A DNA stretch of 45,772 nt. Source: Streptomyces ochraceiscleroticus (lineage in GTDB: Bacteria; Actinomycetota; Actinomycetes; Streptomycetales; Streptomycetaceae). Below are positions 7,933 through 15,597 of the stretch, piece by piece (position 1 is the stretch's first letter; the number at the start of each line of letters is the position of its first letter). The stretch covers positions 1 to 45,772 of the forward strand of contig NZ_JOAX01000045.1 of assembly GCF_000720485.1 (NCBI RefSeq), read 5' to 3'. The position numbers and the translations under genes are program-made. Under the pieces are notes generated by a model that searched no databases, was not told the origin of the DNA, and saw only the letters and a program-made list of their open reading frames with translations.

Positions 7933-9570
7933 TTACGGAGTGTCCGGCGACAGCGTGGTGGCCTTCAGGGCCAGCCACAGTTCCATCCGTACGTCCGGGT
8001 CGTCCAGCGAGCGGCCGAGGATCTCCTCGACGCGGCGCATCCGGTAGCGCAGCGTGTGCCGGTGCACCCCGAGGTCGGCGGCGGCCGCGTCCCACTGACC
8101 GTGCCGGGACAGCCACGCGCGCAGCGAGGCGACGAGGTCGCCGCGGCCGGTCGCGTCGTGGTCGTGCAGCGCCCGCAGCATCCCGTCGGCGAAGGCGCGT
8201 ACCGCGTCGTCCGCGAGCAGCGGCAGTACGGAGCCGGCCGCCACGTCCTCGTGCTCGACCAGGGCCCGCGCCCGCCGCCTGGCCACCGAGAGCGCCTGCT
8301 CGGCCTGGCGGTGCGCGGTCGCCGCAGCGGCCGGTCCGGACGGTGCGGAGAGGCCCACGGCCAGGCCCGGAGTGCCGCGGGCCGCGTCGGTGGCGGCGCT
8401 CTTGCGCGTGCCCGCTCCGGTACCGGAGCGGGCCTGCAGCGCGGCGGCGTGGTCGGCGCACGCCTCGATGGCGGCGCCGCCGTCCGCCGCGAGCACGGTC
8501 AGCCGGGTGCCGTCCGGGACCGCGAGCACCGCCTCGCCGCCGCGCGCCGCCGCCGACTCCACCGCGTCGGCCAGCGCGTCCAGCGTGCCCTGCGCGTCGT
8601 CGGCGGAACGCTCCTCGGCGCCGGTCACCGGCTCGGCCACCAGTACCCGGAACGGCGCGTCGAGCAGCCCGCCGTACAGCCGCCCCGCCACCGCGCGGGC
8701 GTGGTCCGGCTCGCCGGCCAGCAGCATCCGCAGCACCGCGGCGCCGAGCCGCTGCTCGGCGTCCTGCAGCGCGCGGGACCGTTCGGTGGTCAGGGTCAGC
8801 AGGGCGACGGCGGAGTGCATGGCATACCGCTCCGCCGTGCCCAGCGGGGCGCCCGTGCCGACCGCGAGGACGCCGCGCGCCCGGCGCCCCGTGCCCAGCG
8901 ACTGCAGCTCCACCCGGTCGTCGCCCTCGGTGTCCGCCACCACCGAGCTGGCGGGGGCCGGCCGCTCCCGCAGCTTCGCGATGTCGTCGGTGAGGCGCGC
9001 CGCACGGCGGGCCGCCCAGTCGGGGGCCGCGGCGACGACCGCGCCGGAGGCGTCGTACAGCGCGGCCCAGCCCTTGAGGTGCGCGGCGAGCCGGGCGAGC
9101 AGCTCGGCCGGGCCCTCGGCGCTCAGCGCCGCCCGCGTCAGCTCCCGCTGCGCCTCGAAGCCCTCGGTCACCGCCCGGTACTGATCGGCGGCCACGGCCG
9201 CCGAGACGGCCTTGCTGATCGCCACGAACGGCGTCCGGCGCGGCACCGCCAGCAGCGGGAAGTCCGCCTCGCGGGCCGCGGTGAGCAGCGCCTCGGGCAC
9301 GTCCTCGTAGTTCACCCCGACCGCGAAGCCCAGGCCGACCACGCCGGCGTCGGCGACGCGGTGCACGTACCGCCGCGCGACCTCCGGGTCCTCCGCGTCC
9401 AGCTTGAGCGCGGTGATCAGCAGGAGCTCGCCGCCCTCCATGTACGGCACCGGGTCGATCAGCTCGCTCACGTGCGCCCAGCGGACCGGTGTGTCCAGCC
9501 GGTCCTCGCCCGCGAGCACGGTCAGCTTGAGCGCGGAGTGGTGGGCGAGGGAGGCGAGGGTGTGAGGCAT
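7933..9570 (-). CDS. PucR family transcriptional regulator
   Basis: A 545-residue regulator. The N-terminus (LTVLAGEDRLDTPVRWAHVSELIDP...MEGGELLLITAL) is the PucR sensor domain. The middle is a variable GGDEF-like region. The C-terminus ends in a PucR-type helix-turn-helix around AAADLGVHRHTLRYRMRRVEEILGRSLDDP. PucR-type proteins usually activate nitrogen-compound catabolism; the C. glutamicum GABA regulator GabR is of this type. Here it lies between a GABA-type aldehyde dehydrogenase (same strand, 276 bases downstream) and the gabT locus, so it is the obvious candidate for the shared operators at 7779-7802 and 12369-12405. It starts with ATG at 9570 with GAAGG 4 bases upstream. Ligand unknown; GABA or a related metabolite is a guess from context. 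Confidence 0.9.
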   Translation of the reverse strand: MPHTLASLAHHSALKLTVLAGEDRLDTPVRWAHVSELIDPVPYMEGGELLLITALKLDAEDPEVARRYVHRVADAGVVGLGFAVGVNYEDVPEALLTAAREADFPLLAVPRRTPFVAISKAVSAAVAADQYRAVTEGFEAQRELTRAALSAEGPAELLARLAAHLKGWAALYDASGAVVAAAPDWAARRAARLTDDIAKLRERPAPASSVVADTEGDDRVELQSLGTGRRARGVLAVGTGAPLGTAERYAMHSAVALLTLTTERSRALQDAEQRLGAAVLRMLLAGEPDHARAVAGRLYGGLLDAPFRVLVAEPVTGAEERSADDAQGTLDALADAVESAAARGGEAVLAVPDGTRLTVLAADGGAAIEACADHAAALQARSGTGAGTRKSAATDAARGTPGLAVGLSAPSGPAAAATAHRQAEQALSVARRRARALVEHEDVAAGSVLPLLADDAVRAFADGMLRALHDHDATGRGDLVASLRAWLSRHGQWDAAAADLGVHRHTLRYRMRRVEEILGRSLDDPDVRMELWLALKATTLSPDTP

Positions 9571-9793
9571 GGGACCTTCGATGCGCGTGAGGCGTGTGGC
9601 GGGGGTTTTCTCCGTCCCGTATGAACGGCCCTCACCGATTCTGCCTCAGCGGAGGAATCGAGGCGTTCCCTTCCGGGGCCGTGAGGGCCGTACGGGGCGC
9701 GAGCGCGGCGCGAAGCCGCACGTGACGGCGCACGCCCATGGCCTACGCCCCGTCCGCACGCCCTTCGCCCACGTGCCGTCCCCGCCGCGGGCC

Positions 9794-12259
9794 TCACCCC
9801 CGCAGATCCACCAGCACCGGCGGTGCCGACTCCCCCGTCACGGACGTCACCGACAGCACCGCGTGCCCGGCCGGTACGGCATTGGCCAGGTCCGACGCCG
9901 ACCAGCGCTCCCGCTCCACGGTCCGTACCGTCACGGCCTTCGCCGTCACGTCCTTCCCCGTCACCAGCCGCCGGATGGAGTGCATCAGCTTGGTGAACGG
10001 CTCGTCGGAGACGATCTGCCGGTCGGTGACGTCCCGCGTCTCCACCCACGCCTTGCCCCACACCTCGGCGAACCGCGCGCCGTCCCACGTCGTCACGCCC
10101 GCGAACGCCATCCGGCAGCCGACCGTCCCCAGCAGCGCCCCGCGCAGCGCCTCCGGCACGTCGTCCAGCGCCCGCAGGGTCAGGACGACCCCGGCGTTCG
10201 CCGACCGCAGCCGCTGCAGTCCCCGCAGCGCCTCCTGCGTGACGACGTGCGAGGCGTCGTCGAGCACCAGGCACGCGAACACCGACCGGTCCGACCGCGC
10301 CACCGCGCACTCCGTGAACTGCGCCAGCACCAGCCGCGCGAGAATCCGCGACGCGTCCGCGTGGCCGCGCTCGGGAAGATCGATCCGTACCCGCAGCGGG
10401 CGGTCCAGCGCCCGCAGCGACACCTGCCGCGACTGCCCCGTCGGGTCGAAGAAGCCCGCGAACGCCGGTCGGTCCAGCAGCGCGATCCGGTCCGCGAGCA
10501 GCGCCCCGATGTCGCCCGCGCGCTGCGCCTGGCGCTCCCGCGCGTCCAGCTCACGCAGCGCGCCGTGCTCCCCCGCCGCCTCCAGCGCGCTCCGCAGCGC
10601 GGCGATCGCCTCCGGCGCCCCGTCCAGCAGCTCCCGCAGCTCCGCCACCCCGGGAAACCGCCCGTACGCCACCCGGAACGGCCCCAGCAACTGCCCCAGC
10701 ACCGTCCCGGCCCGCCGCCCTTCCCCACCCGGCGCCCCGGCCACCACATCCCCCACCAAAGCCTCCGCCAGCACGGCAGCGGCTTCGTCGGGGTCGGTCG
10801 TACCACCGTAGAGGTCGAGGTCGCAGGGCGATTCGCGGTGCCCGACGCGGACGACGGCATCGAACGCGTCGGCCCCCGCCGGCCCGGCCCCGGCCGCCCC
10901 GACCGAGACCACCGCGGCCCGGCCGGCGAGCGCCTGCAGGCACATCGCCTCCAGGACGGGGCGCACCAGGCCGTTGGTCTTGCCCGCACCGGGCGGCCCG
11001 ACCGCCAGCAGCGAGGTCCCGAGCACGGCCGGGTCGAGCGCGCAGCCGACGCCTCGCCGCTCGTAGGGGTTGCGGACGTCGTCGGAGGCGGTGCCGATGC
11101 GTACCTGGCCGGTGAGCAGGTCGTGCCGGGCGGTCCGCACCGGCAGGTCGCGGGCGCCGGAGGGGTGACCGCAGGCGCCGGAGCCGTGCTGCTGGACGCT
11201 GTCGACGAACGCGGGGAGGCGGCCGGTCTGCGCCCGTACGGACTCCCAGGCCCGGGTGATCCGCGCATGATCGACGTCATTCATCAGCCCGGCCCACGCC
11301 TCCCGGGCCAGCCGCTCCGCGGCGGCCCCCGCCCCTGCGGCCCGCAACTCGGCCCATTCGGCGTGGTCGACCTGGAGGACGGGGGCGGCGGAGGCGGACG
11401 CGTCCGCGGCCTCGGCCCTGCGGCTCCGGTCCCCCGGGGCACAGCGGCGCCACGCCTCGGCCCAGCACCCGAAGGGGCTGAAGAGTGCCAGCAGCAGCGC
11501 GAGGTCGATGAGGGAGTAGCTCGTGGAGTAGTAGAAGTACGACGCCGCGTCGCCCGAGACGGGGGTCAGGTTCTCCAGCTGGAGCATGAGAAGCGAGGAA
11601 TCGCGTGACTCATCGGTGCACCACTGCCAGAGGAGCCAGACGACGGCCAGGGCCAGCACGACGCGCAGGATCAGCGCGCCACCGGGCATGGCGGCCGGGT
11701 CCTTCGGTGCCAGCCACCCGGGCAGTCTTTTCCACACCCGGCGGCCCACGGGGGCGAGCAGCCGCCGGAAGAGGGCGGGCCACCGCCCGACCCGTCCGAA
11801 GAGCACGACGATCGCGCCGAGGACGATCGCCATGTAGACGAACGAGGAGATGACGCCCGTATTACCCGTCTTCCAGGAATCGGGGAGCATCACTTCCAGG
11901 GGCCACTTCCAGTAGGGCCCGAGATAGCCGTTCATCAGCAGCGACCACAGCAGCCAGGCACACAGGAACGAGATGACGGCCCCGGCGATCAGCTGCGGCA
12001 CCGCGATCTCGTGCGGCTCCTCCTTGGGCCGGGGCCGGTGTTCGAAGGACCAGATGCCCGGGCCCGCCAGGACGCGTGGGGCGCGGAGCCAGGTCATGAA
12101 GGGGGATTCCGGCGCGCCGGGTGCCCCGCCGGGCGCCGGCCCGGCGGCAGGTGGCACCTGCGGCATCGGCGGTGTCATCGGTGGTCCGGGCCGAACCGCC
12201 GGATGTGGGATTCCGGGCGAGTGGGTGTTGCGTGCGTCGTGCGTGCCCTCGGTGTCCAT
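9794..12259 (-). CDS. Membrane-anchored P-loop ATPase (TraG/VirD4/HerA-like), function unknown
   Basis: An 821-residue protein. Residues 15-55 are Pro/Gly-rich and probably disordered. Hydrophobic segments lie at about 88-110, 136-155, 196-213 and 248-262. A cytoplasmic ATPase domain follows, with Walker A GPPGAGKTN at 421-429 and a Walker B-like strand FACLVLDDAS near residue 655; the domain organisation resembles type IV coupling proteins. No relaxase, pilus or ESX genes are nearby, so a conjugation or secretion role is not supported. The gene is conserved next to gabT in Streptomyces (memory). It is divergent from gabT, and its promoter shares the 12260-12546 region with the gabT operator. 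AGGGA lies 6 bases before the ATG. Confidence 0.75.
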   Translation of the reverse strand: MDTEGTHDARNTHSPGIPHPAVRPGPPMTPPMPQVPPAAGPAPGGAPGAPESPFMTWLRAPRVLAGPGIWSFEHRPRPKEEPHEIAVPQLIAGAVISFLCAWLLWSLLMNGYLGPYWKWPLEVMLPDSWKTGNTGVISSFVYMAIVLGAIVVLFGRVGRWPALFRRLLAPVGRRVWKRLPGWLAPKDPAAMPGGALILRVVLALAVVWLLWQWCTDESRDSSLLMLQLENLTPVSGDAASYFYYSTSYSLIDLALLLALFSPFGCWAEAWRRCAPGDRSRRAEAADASASAAPVLQVDHAEWAELRAAGAGAAAERLAREAWAGLMNDVDHARITRAWESVRAQTGRLPAFVDSVQQHGSGACGHPSGARDLPVRTARHDLLTGQVRIGTASDDVRNPYERRGVGCALDPAVLGTSLLAVGPPGAGKTNGLVRPVLEAMCLQALAGRAAVVSVGAAGAGPAGADAFDAVVRVGHRESPCDLDLYGGTTDPDEAAAVLAEALVGDVVAGAPGGEGRRAGTVLGQLLGPFRVAYGRFPGVAELRELLDGAPEAIAALRSALEAAGEHGALRELDARERQAQRAGDIGALLADRIALLDRPAFAGFFDPTGQSRQVSLRALDRPLRVRIDLPERGHADASRILARLVLAQFTECAVARSDRSVFACLVLDDASHVVTQEALRGLQRLRSANAGVVLTLRALDDVPEALRGALLGTVGCRMAFAGVTTWDGARFAEVWGKAWVETRDVTDRQIVSDEPFTKLMHSIRRLVTGKDVTAKAVTVRTVERERWSASDLANAVPAGHAVLSVTSVTGESAPPVLVDLRG

Positions 12260-12368
12260 CCGGTGTCCCTGTTCCCCCTAGTCAGCGGTGGCGGTGCGGC
12301 GAGCGGCGAGCGGTGTGCCGCGGGTCAATCTACTGGCCGTGCGCCGTCCCCATACCCGGCCCGCGCGA

Positions 12369-12405
12369 TGTCCGCACCGGACAACCGCTATGTCCGGTGC
12401 GGACA
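12369..12405. promoter_or_regulatory. Large palindromic operator between gabT and the divergent ATPase
   Basis: TGTCCGCACCGGACA (12369-12383) and its exact reverse complement TGTCCGGTGCGGACA (12391-12405) are separated by 7 bases. Each arm is itself a TGTCC-N5-GGACA near-palindrome, giving four TGTCC-type half-sites. The motif recurs upstream of the aldehyde dehydrogenase at 7779-7802. It is 142 bases before the gabT start and about 60 bases upstream of a likely -10, a typical activator position. Confidence 0.7.
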
Positions 12406-12460
12406 ACGCGGGGCGCGCACTTCTCCCGAACGGTGCATGCCGCTCCCGCCCCGCCGCCCC

Positions 12461-12466
12461 TAGCCT
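12461..12466 (+). promoter_or_regulatory. Probable -10 element of gabT
   Basis: TAGCCT fits the Streptomyces vegetative -10 pattern. No good -35 lies 17-18 bases upstream, which would suit a promoter that needs an activator bound at 12369-12405. Confidence 0.45.
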
Positions 12467-12546
12467 GCGAAACGCAATCCCTTTAGTACGTCACGTAGTA
12501 CGCCGCCTCAGTGCGTCCGCGTCCTCGTTCCCTCCAGGAGACTCCC

Positions 12547-13896
12547 ATGTCCGAACTGACCGGAGGCCCCGCCCTCCCCCAGGAGCGCCGCGTCGTCACC
12601 GCGATCCCCGGCCCCAAGTCCCAGGAGCTGTGGGAGCGCAAGCAGGCCACCGTGGCGGCCGGTGTCGGCGCGGTCCTGCCCGTCTTCATCAAGCGCGCCG
12701 GCGGCGGCGTCCTGGAGGACGTGGACGGCAACTCCCTCATCGACTTCGGCTCCGGCATCGCCGTGACCTCGGTCGGCAGCAGCGCCGAGGCCGTCGTGCG
12801 CCGCGCGACCGCGCAGCTCGCGGACTTCACCCACACCTGTGCCATGGTCACGCCGTACGAGCCGTACATCGAGGTCTGTGAGCAGCTCGCCGAGCTGACC
12901 CCGGGCGACCACGAGAAGAAGTCCGCCCTGTTCAACTCGGGTGCGGAGGCCGTGGAGAACGCGGTCAAGATCGCGCGTGCGTACACCAAGCGCCAGGCTG
13001 TGGTCGTGTTCGACCACGGTTACCACGGCCGTACGAACCTGACGATGGCGCTGACGGCGAAGAACATGCCGTACAAGCACGGCTTCGGGCCGTTCGCACC
13101 CGAGGTCTACCGGGTGCCGCTGGCCTACCCGTACCGCTGGCTGACCGGCCCGGAGAACTGCGCGCAGGAGGCCGCCGACCAGGCCATCTCGCAGATCACC
13201 AAGCAGATCGGCGCCGAGAACGTCGCCGCGATCATCATCGAGCCGGTGCTCGGCGAGGGCGGCTTCATCGAGCCGGCGAAGGGCTTCCTGCCTGCCATTG
13301 CCCAGTTCGCCAAGGACAACGGGATTGTCTTCGTGGCGGATGAGATCCAGTCGGGCTTCTGCCGGACCGGGCAGTGGTTCGCGTGTGAGGACGAGGGCAT
13401 CGTGCCGGACCTCATCACGACCGCGAAGGGCATCGCCGGCGGTCTGCCGCTGGCCGCCGTGACCGGTCGCGCGGAAATGATGGACGCTGCCCACGCGGGC
13501 GGCCTCGGTGGTACGTACGGCGGTAACCCCGTCGCCTGCGCCGCAGCCGTCGGCGCCATCGAGACCATGCGCGAGCTGGACCTGAACGCCAAGGCCAAGC
13601 GCATCGAAGAGGTCATGAAGGCCCGCCTGCAGACCATGGCCGAGAAGTACGACATCATCGGCGAGGTCCGCGGCCGCGGCGCGATGATCGCGATCGAGCT
13701 GGTGCAGTCCGGCTCGAAGGACCCGAACCCGGAGGCGACCTCGGCGCTGGCCAAGGCGTGCCACCAGGAGGGCCTGCTCATCCTGACCACCGGCACGTAC
13801 GGCAACGTCATCCGCTTCCTGCCGCCGCTGGTCATCGGCGAGGACCTGCTGAACGAGGGCCTGGACATCCTGGAGTCGGCCTTCGCCGCACTCTGA
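12547..13896 (+). CDS. gabT: 4-aminobutyrate--2-oxoglutarate transaminase GabT
   Basis: A 449-residue class III PLP aminotransferase that moves the amino group of GABA to 2-oxoglutarate, giving succinic semialdehyde. The cofactor aspartate is in VADEIQSGF (D265) and the PLP lysine is in TTAKGIAGG (K294). The FNSGAEAVENAVK and GGTYGGNPVACAAA segments are characteristic of GabT. The start was chosen because CCAGGAG lies 6 bases before the ATG; an upstream in-frame ATG at 12511 lacks a site. It probably acts with the semialdehyde dehydrogenase at 6196-7656 and receives GABA from the polyamine loci at 15598-22803 and 26326-31123. A strong terminator follows immediately, so it is a single-gene unit. 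Confidence 0.96.
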   Translation: MSELTGGPALPQERRVVTAIPGPKSQELWERKQATVAAGVGAVLPVFIKRAGGGVLEDVDGNSLIDFGSGIAVTSVGSSAEAVVRRATAQLADFTHTCAMVTPYEPYIEVCEQLAELTPGDHEKKSALFNSGAEAVENAVKIARAYTKRQAVVVFDHGYHGRTNLTMALTAKNMPYKHGFGPFAPEVYRVPLAYPYRWLTGPENCAQEAADQAISQITKQIGAENVAAIIIEPVLGEGGFIEPAKGFLPAIAQFAKDNGIVFVADEIQSGFCRTGQWFACEDEGIVPDLITTAKGIAGGLPLAAVTGRAEMMDAAHAGGLGGTYGGNPVACAAAVGAIETMRELDLNAKAKRIEEVMKARLQTMAEKYDIIGEVRGRGAMIAIELVQSGSKDPNPEATSALAKACHQEGLLILTTGTYGNVIRFLPPLVIGEDLLNEGLDILESAFAAL

Positions 13897-13911
13897 GACG
13901 CCTGAGTCACC

Positions 13912-13957
13912 AAGCACCGAGCGCCCGTACGCATGTTCGTACGGGCGCTCAGTGCTT
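13912..13957 (+). terminator. Terminator of gabT
   Basis: A 20-base-pair stem (arms 13912-13931 and 13938-13957) with one mismatch and a 6-base loop, 15 bases after the gabT stop. Confidence 0.88.
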
Positions 13958-14114
13958 TCCCGGGCACGGACGGGCCGGAAAGGCGCCGACGGACCCCGGA
14001 ATCCGGGCTACCGGCCTGAAGTGGCGAGACCGCGTGAAGAAGATGTGCGGGGGCCATGGCGGGTGGGTGATCCGCCTGTTGGAGGGCCACCGCTCTGCCG
14101 TACGGTTTCTGCAG

Positions 14115-15047
14115 ATGAGAGAAACACCCCGCTCGCAGGGGACTGCGAGCGATGCCCGGTCGGTGCTTCCCCGGCTTCGACCAGGCCGTGCCCTCGCGCA
14201 CACCACCGGAGCCTCTGGCTCCGGGAATCCTCACCGATCGGATGGCCGCCCGCCCCAGACCCCCCGGGGCGCGCGGTTCACCGGTCAGCACGGCCGTCCC
14301 GGAACCACCCCCCCTGTTCCGGGGCGGCCGGCCTCTCTCTCCGCCCTCGCGGGCACACTGGCCGCGACGCTCGCGCTCTTCGCGCTCCTCACCTGGCAGG
14401 TCGCGGCCCACGGACCGCTGCTGCGGCTGGACGCCCGGCTGGACCACGTCCTCGTGGACCGCGCCCTCCCGGCGCCGCTCGCCGAACTCCTCGCCGATCT
14501 GGGCAACATGGCGGTGGCCCTGCCCGTGCTGCTGGCCGCCGCGGTGTACGCGGGATGGCGCGGCCACGCCGCCGGGCTCCCCCGCTGGTGGCTGCCGCCG
14601 CTCGCCGCCGCCGTCGCGATGACCCTGGTACCGGCGTGCGTCGGGCCGCTGCAGGCCGCGCTCGCCCGGCCCGCGCCGCCGGGCCCGCTGGCCGGCACGA
14701 CCGGCTTCTACCCTTCCGGGCACGCCGCGACGGCCGCCGTCGCCTACGGGGCGGCCGCACTGCTCCTGCTCCCGTACGCGGCCGCCCCGCCGGCCCGCCG
14801 TCTGCTGCTCGCCACGGCGCTCGTCCTCGTCCTGGCGAACGGTCCCGGCCTGGTCGTCCGCGGCTACCACTGGCCGGTGGACGTCCTCGGCTCCTGGGCC
14901 CTGTCGGCAGCGCTGCTCCTCCTCTTGTACGGACTTCTGTACGGGCTCCTCCACGGGCTCCTGTACGGAACGGTCAGCCGTCGCCGGCCCCCGCCACCCG
15001 AGCCGCCGCCTCGTGCAGAGCGAGTTCCAGGACGCCCGGGTCGGTGA
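14115..15047 (+). CDS. PAP2 family membrane phosphatase
   Basis: An integral membrane protein with several hydrophobic segments and the phosphatidic-acid phosphatase type 2 motifs: FYPSGHAATAAVAYG (motif 2, PSGH) and VVRGYHWPVDVLGSW (motif 3, R-x5-H-x3-D), with an arginine/proline-containing ALARPAPPGP segment at motif 1. It would remove phosphate from lipid phosphates or pyrophosphates on the outer membrane face. The start is uncertain: ATG at 14115 or GTG at 14163, neither with a good ribosome binding site; the conserved part begins near 14335. The basic, Pro-rich C-terminus overlaps the convergent gene at 14974 by 74 bases. The C-terminal YGLLYGLLHGLLYG repeat comes from a short near-repeat in the DNA. 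Confidence 0.75.
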   Translation: MRETPRSQGTASDARSVLPRLRPGRALAHTTGASGSGNPHRSDGRPPQTPRGARFTGQHGRPGTTPPVPGRPASLSALAGTLAATLALFALLTWQVAAHGPLLRLDARLDHVLVDRALPAPLAELLADLGNMAVALPVLLAAAVYAGWRGHAAGLPRWWLPPLAAAVAMTLVPACVGPLQAALARPAPPGPLAGTTGFYPSGHAATAAVAYGAAALLLLPYAAAPPARRLLLATALVLVLANGPGLVVRGYHWPVDVLGSWALSAALLLLLYGLLYGLLHGLLYGTVSRRRPPPPEPPPRAERVPGRPGR

Positions 15048-15432
15048 GCGTGCCGTCGCCGTCCGGGGGGACGAGCCAGCGGGTGCCGCCGGTGTACCGG
15101 CCCGGGTAGGGCACGACGATCCAGGTGCCCCGGCCGGCCCCGCGCACCCCGGTGCCGAGCCAGCGGGCCGTCGTGCCCGGCGGGACGAAGAAGCCCATGC
15201 GGCCCTCCCCGAAGTCGGCGAGGACCGGTCCTGGCCGGTCCAGGCAGCTGGTGAGCACGTCCAGGGTGGGGTGGCCCAGGTCGCCGGGGACGATCAGCAC
15301 GTCCCAGGCCAGCCCGGCCGGGAGGAGCGTCACCCCGAGCGGATTGCGCTCCCATTCGAAGCGGCAGGCTTCCGGGTCCGGTGCCACCGATACGAGCCAT
15401 TCCACGGCACGCTTGTCCCCCGTGGGGTCCAT
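14974..15432 (-). CDS. Conserved hypothetical protein (Streptomyces)
   Basis: A 152-residue soluble protein with no signal or membrane segment. It is rich in Gly, Pro and Trp, with blocks AWDVLIVPGDLGHPTLDVL, GRMGFFVPPGTTARWLG and GTWIVVPYPGRYTGGTRWLVPP. The last two blocks resemble the folding pattern of the prim-pol-like domains common in Streptomyces, but no catalytic residues can be named, so I give no function. The start ATG at 15432 was chosen because GAGGGAGG lies 5 bases upstream; an ATG at 15447 has none. Its 3' end overlaps the PAP2 gene tail-to-tail. Confidence 0.7.
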   Translation of the reverse strand: MDPTGDKRAVEWLVSVAPDPEACRFEWERNPLGVTLLPAGLAWDVLIVPGDLGHPTLDVLTSCLDRPGPVLADFGEGRMGFFVPPGTTARWLGTGVRGAGRGTWIVVPYPGRYTGGTRWLVPPDGDGTLTDPGVLELALHEAAARVAGAGDG

Positions 15433-15562
15433 ATCCGCCTCCCTCACTCGTGCGCCGGCCCGTCGGGGCCGCGTTCCGAGAGGGAGAGGCGCTGACCGCC
15501 GCCTCCTTACACGGGTTGATCAAGAACTTGGGTGTCATGGGTCACACCGACCACCAAGTGGT

Positions 15563-15593
15563 GCGCGGGCGCGCCCCGTGGGCCCGCCCGCGC
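15563..15593 (-). terminator. Terminator of the polyamine operon
   Basis: GCGCGGGCG and CGCCCGCGC arms, extended by an inner GCCC/GGGC pair around one mismatch and a 3-base loop. It lies 4 bases beyond the stop of the FAD oxidase gene (15598). Confidence 0.75.
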
Positions 15594-15597
15594 CGGG

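Noticed and set aside
9794..12259. Part of a conjugative element (TraG-like protein)
   Set aside because: No relaxase, replication, integrase or attachment-site sequence nearby, base composition matches neighbours, and the genes around it are core metabolism.
14152..14622. A 156-codon plus-strand frame beginning MPGRCFPGF
   Set aside because: It is out of frame with the PAP2 motifs and lacks any domain; the frame carrying PSGH and the R-H-D motif is the gene.
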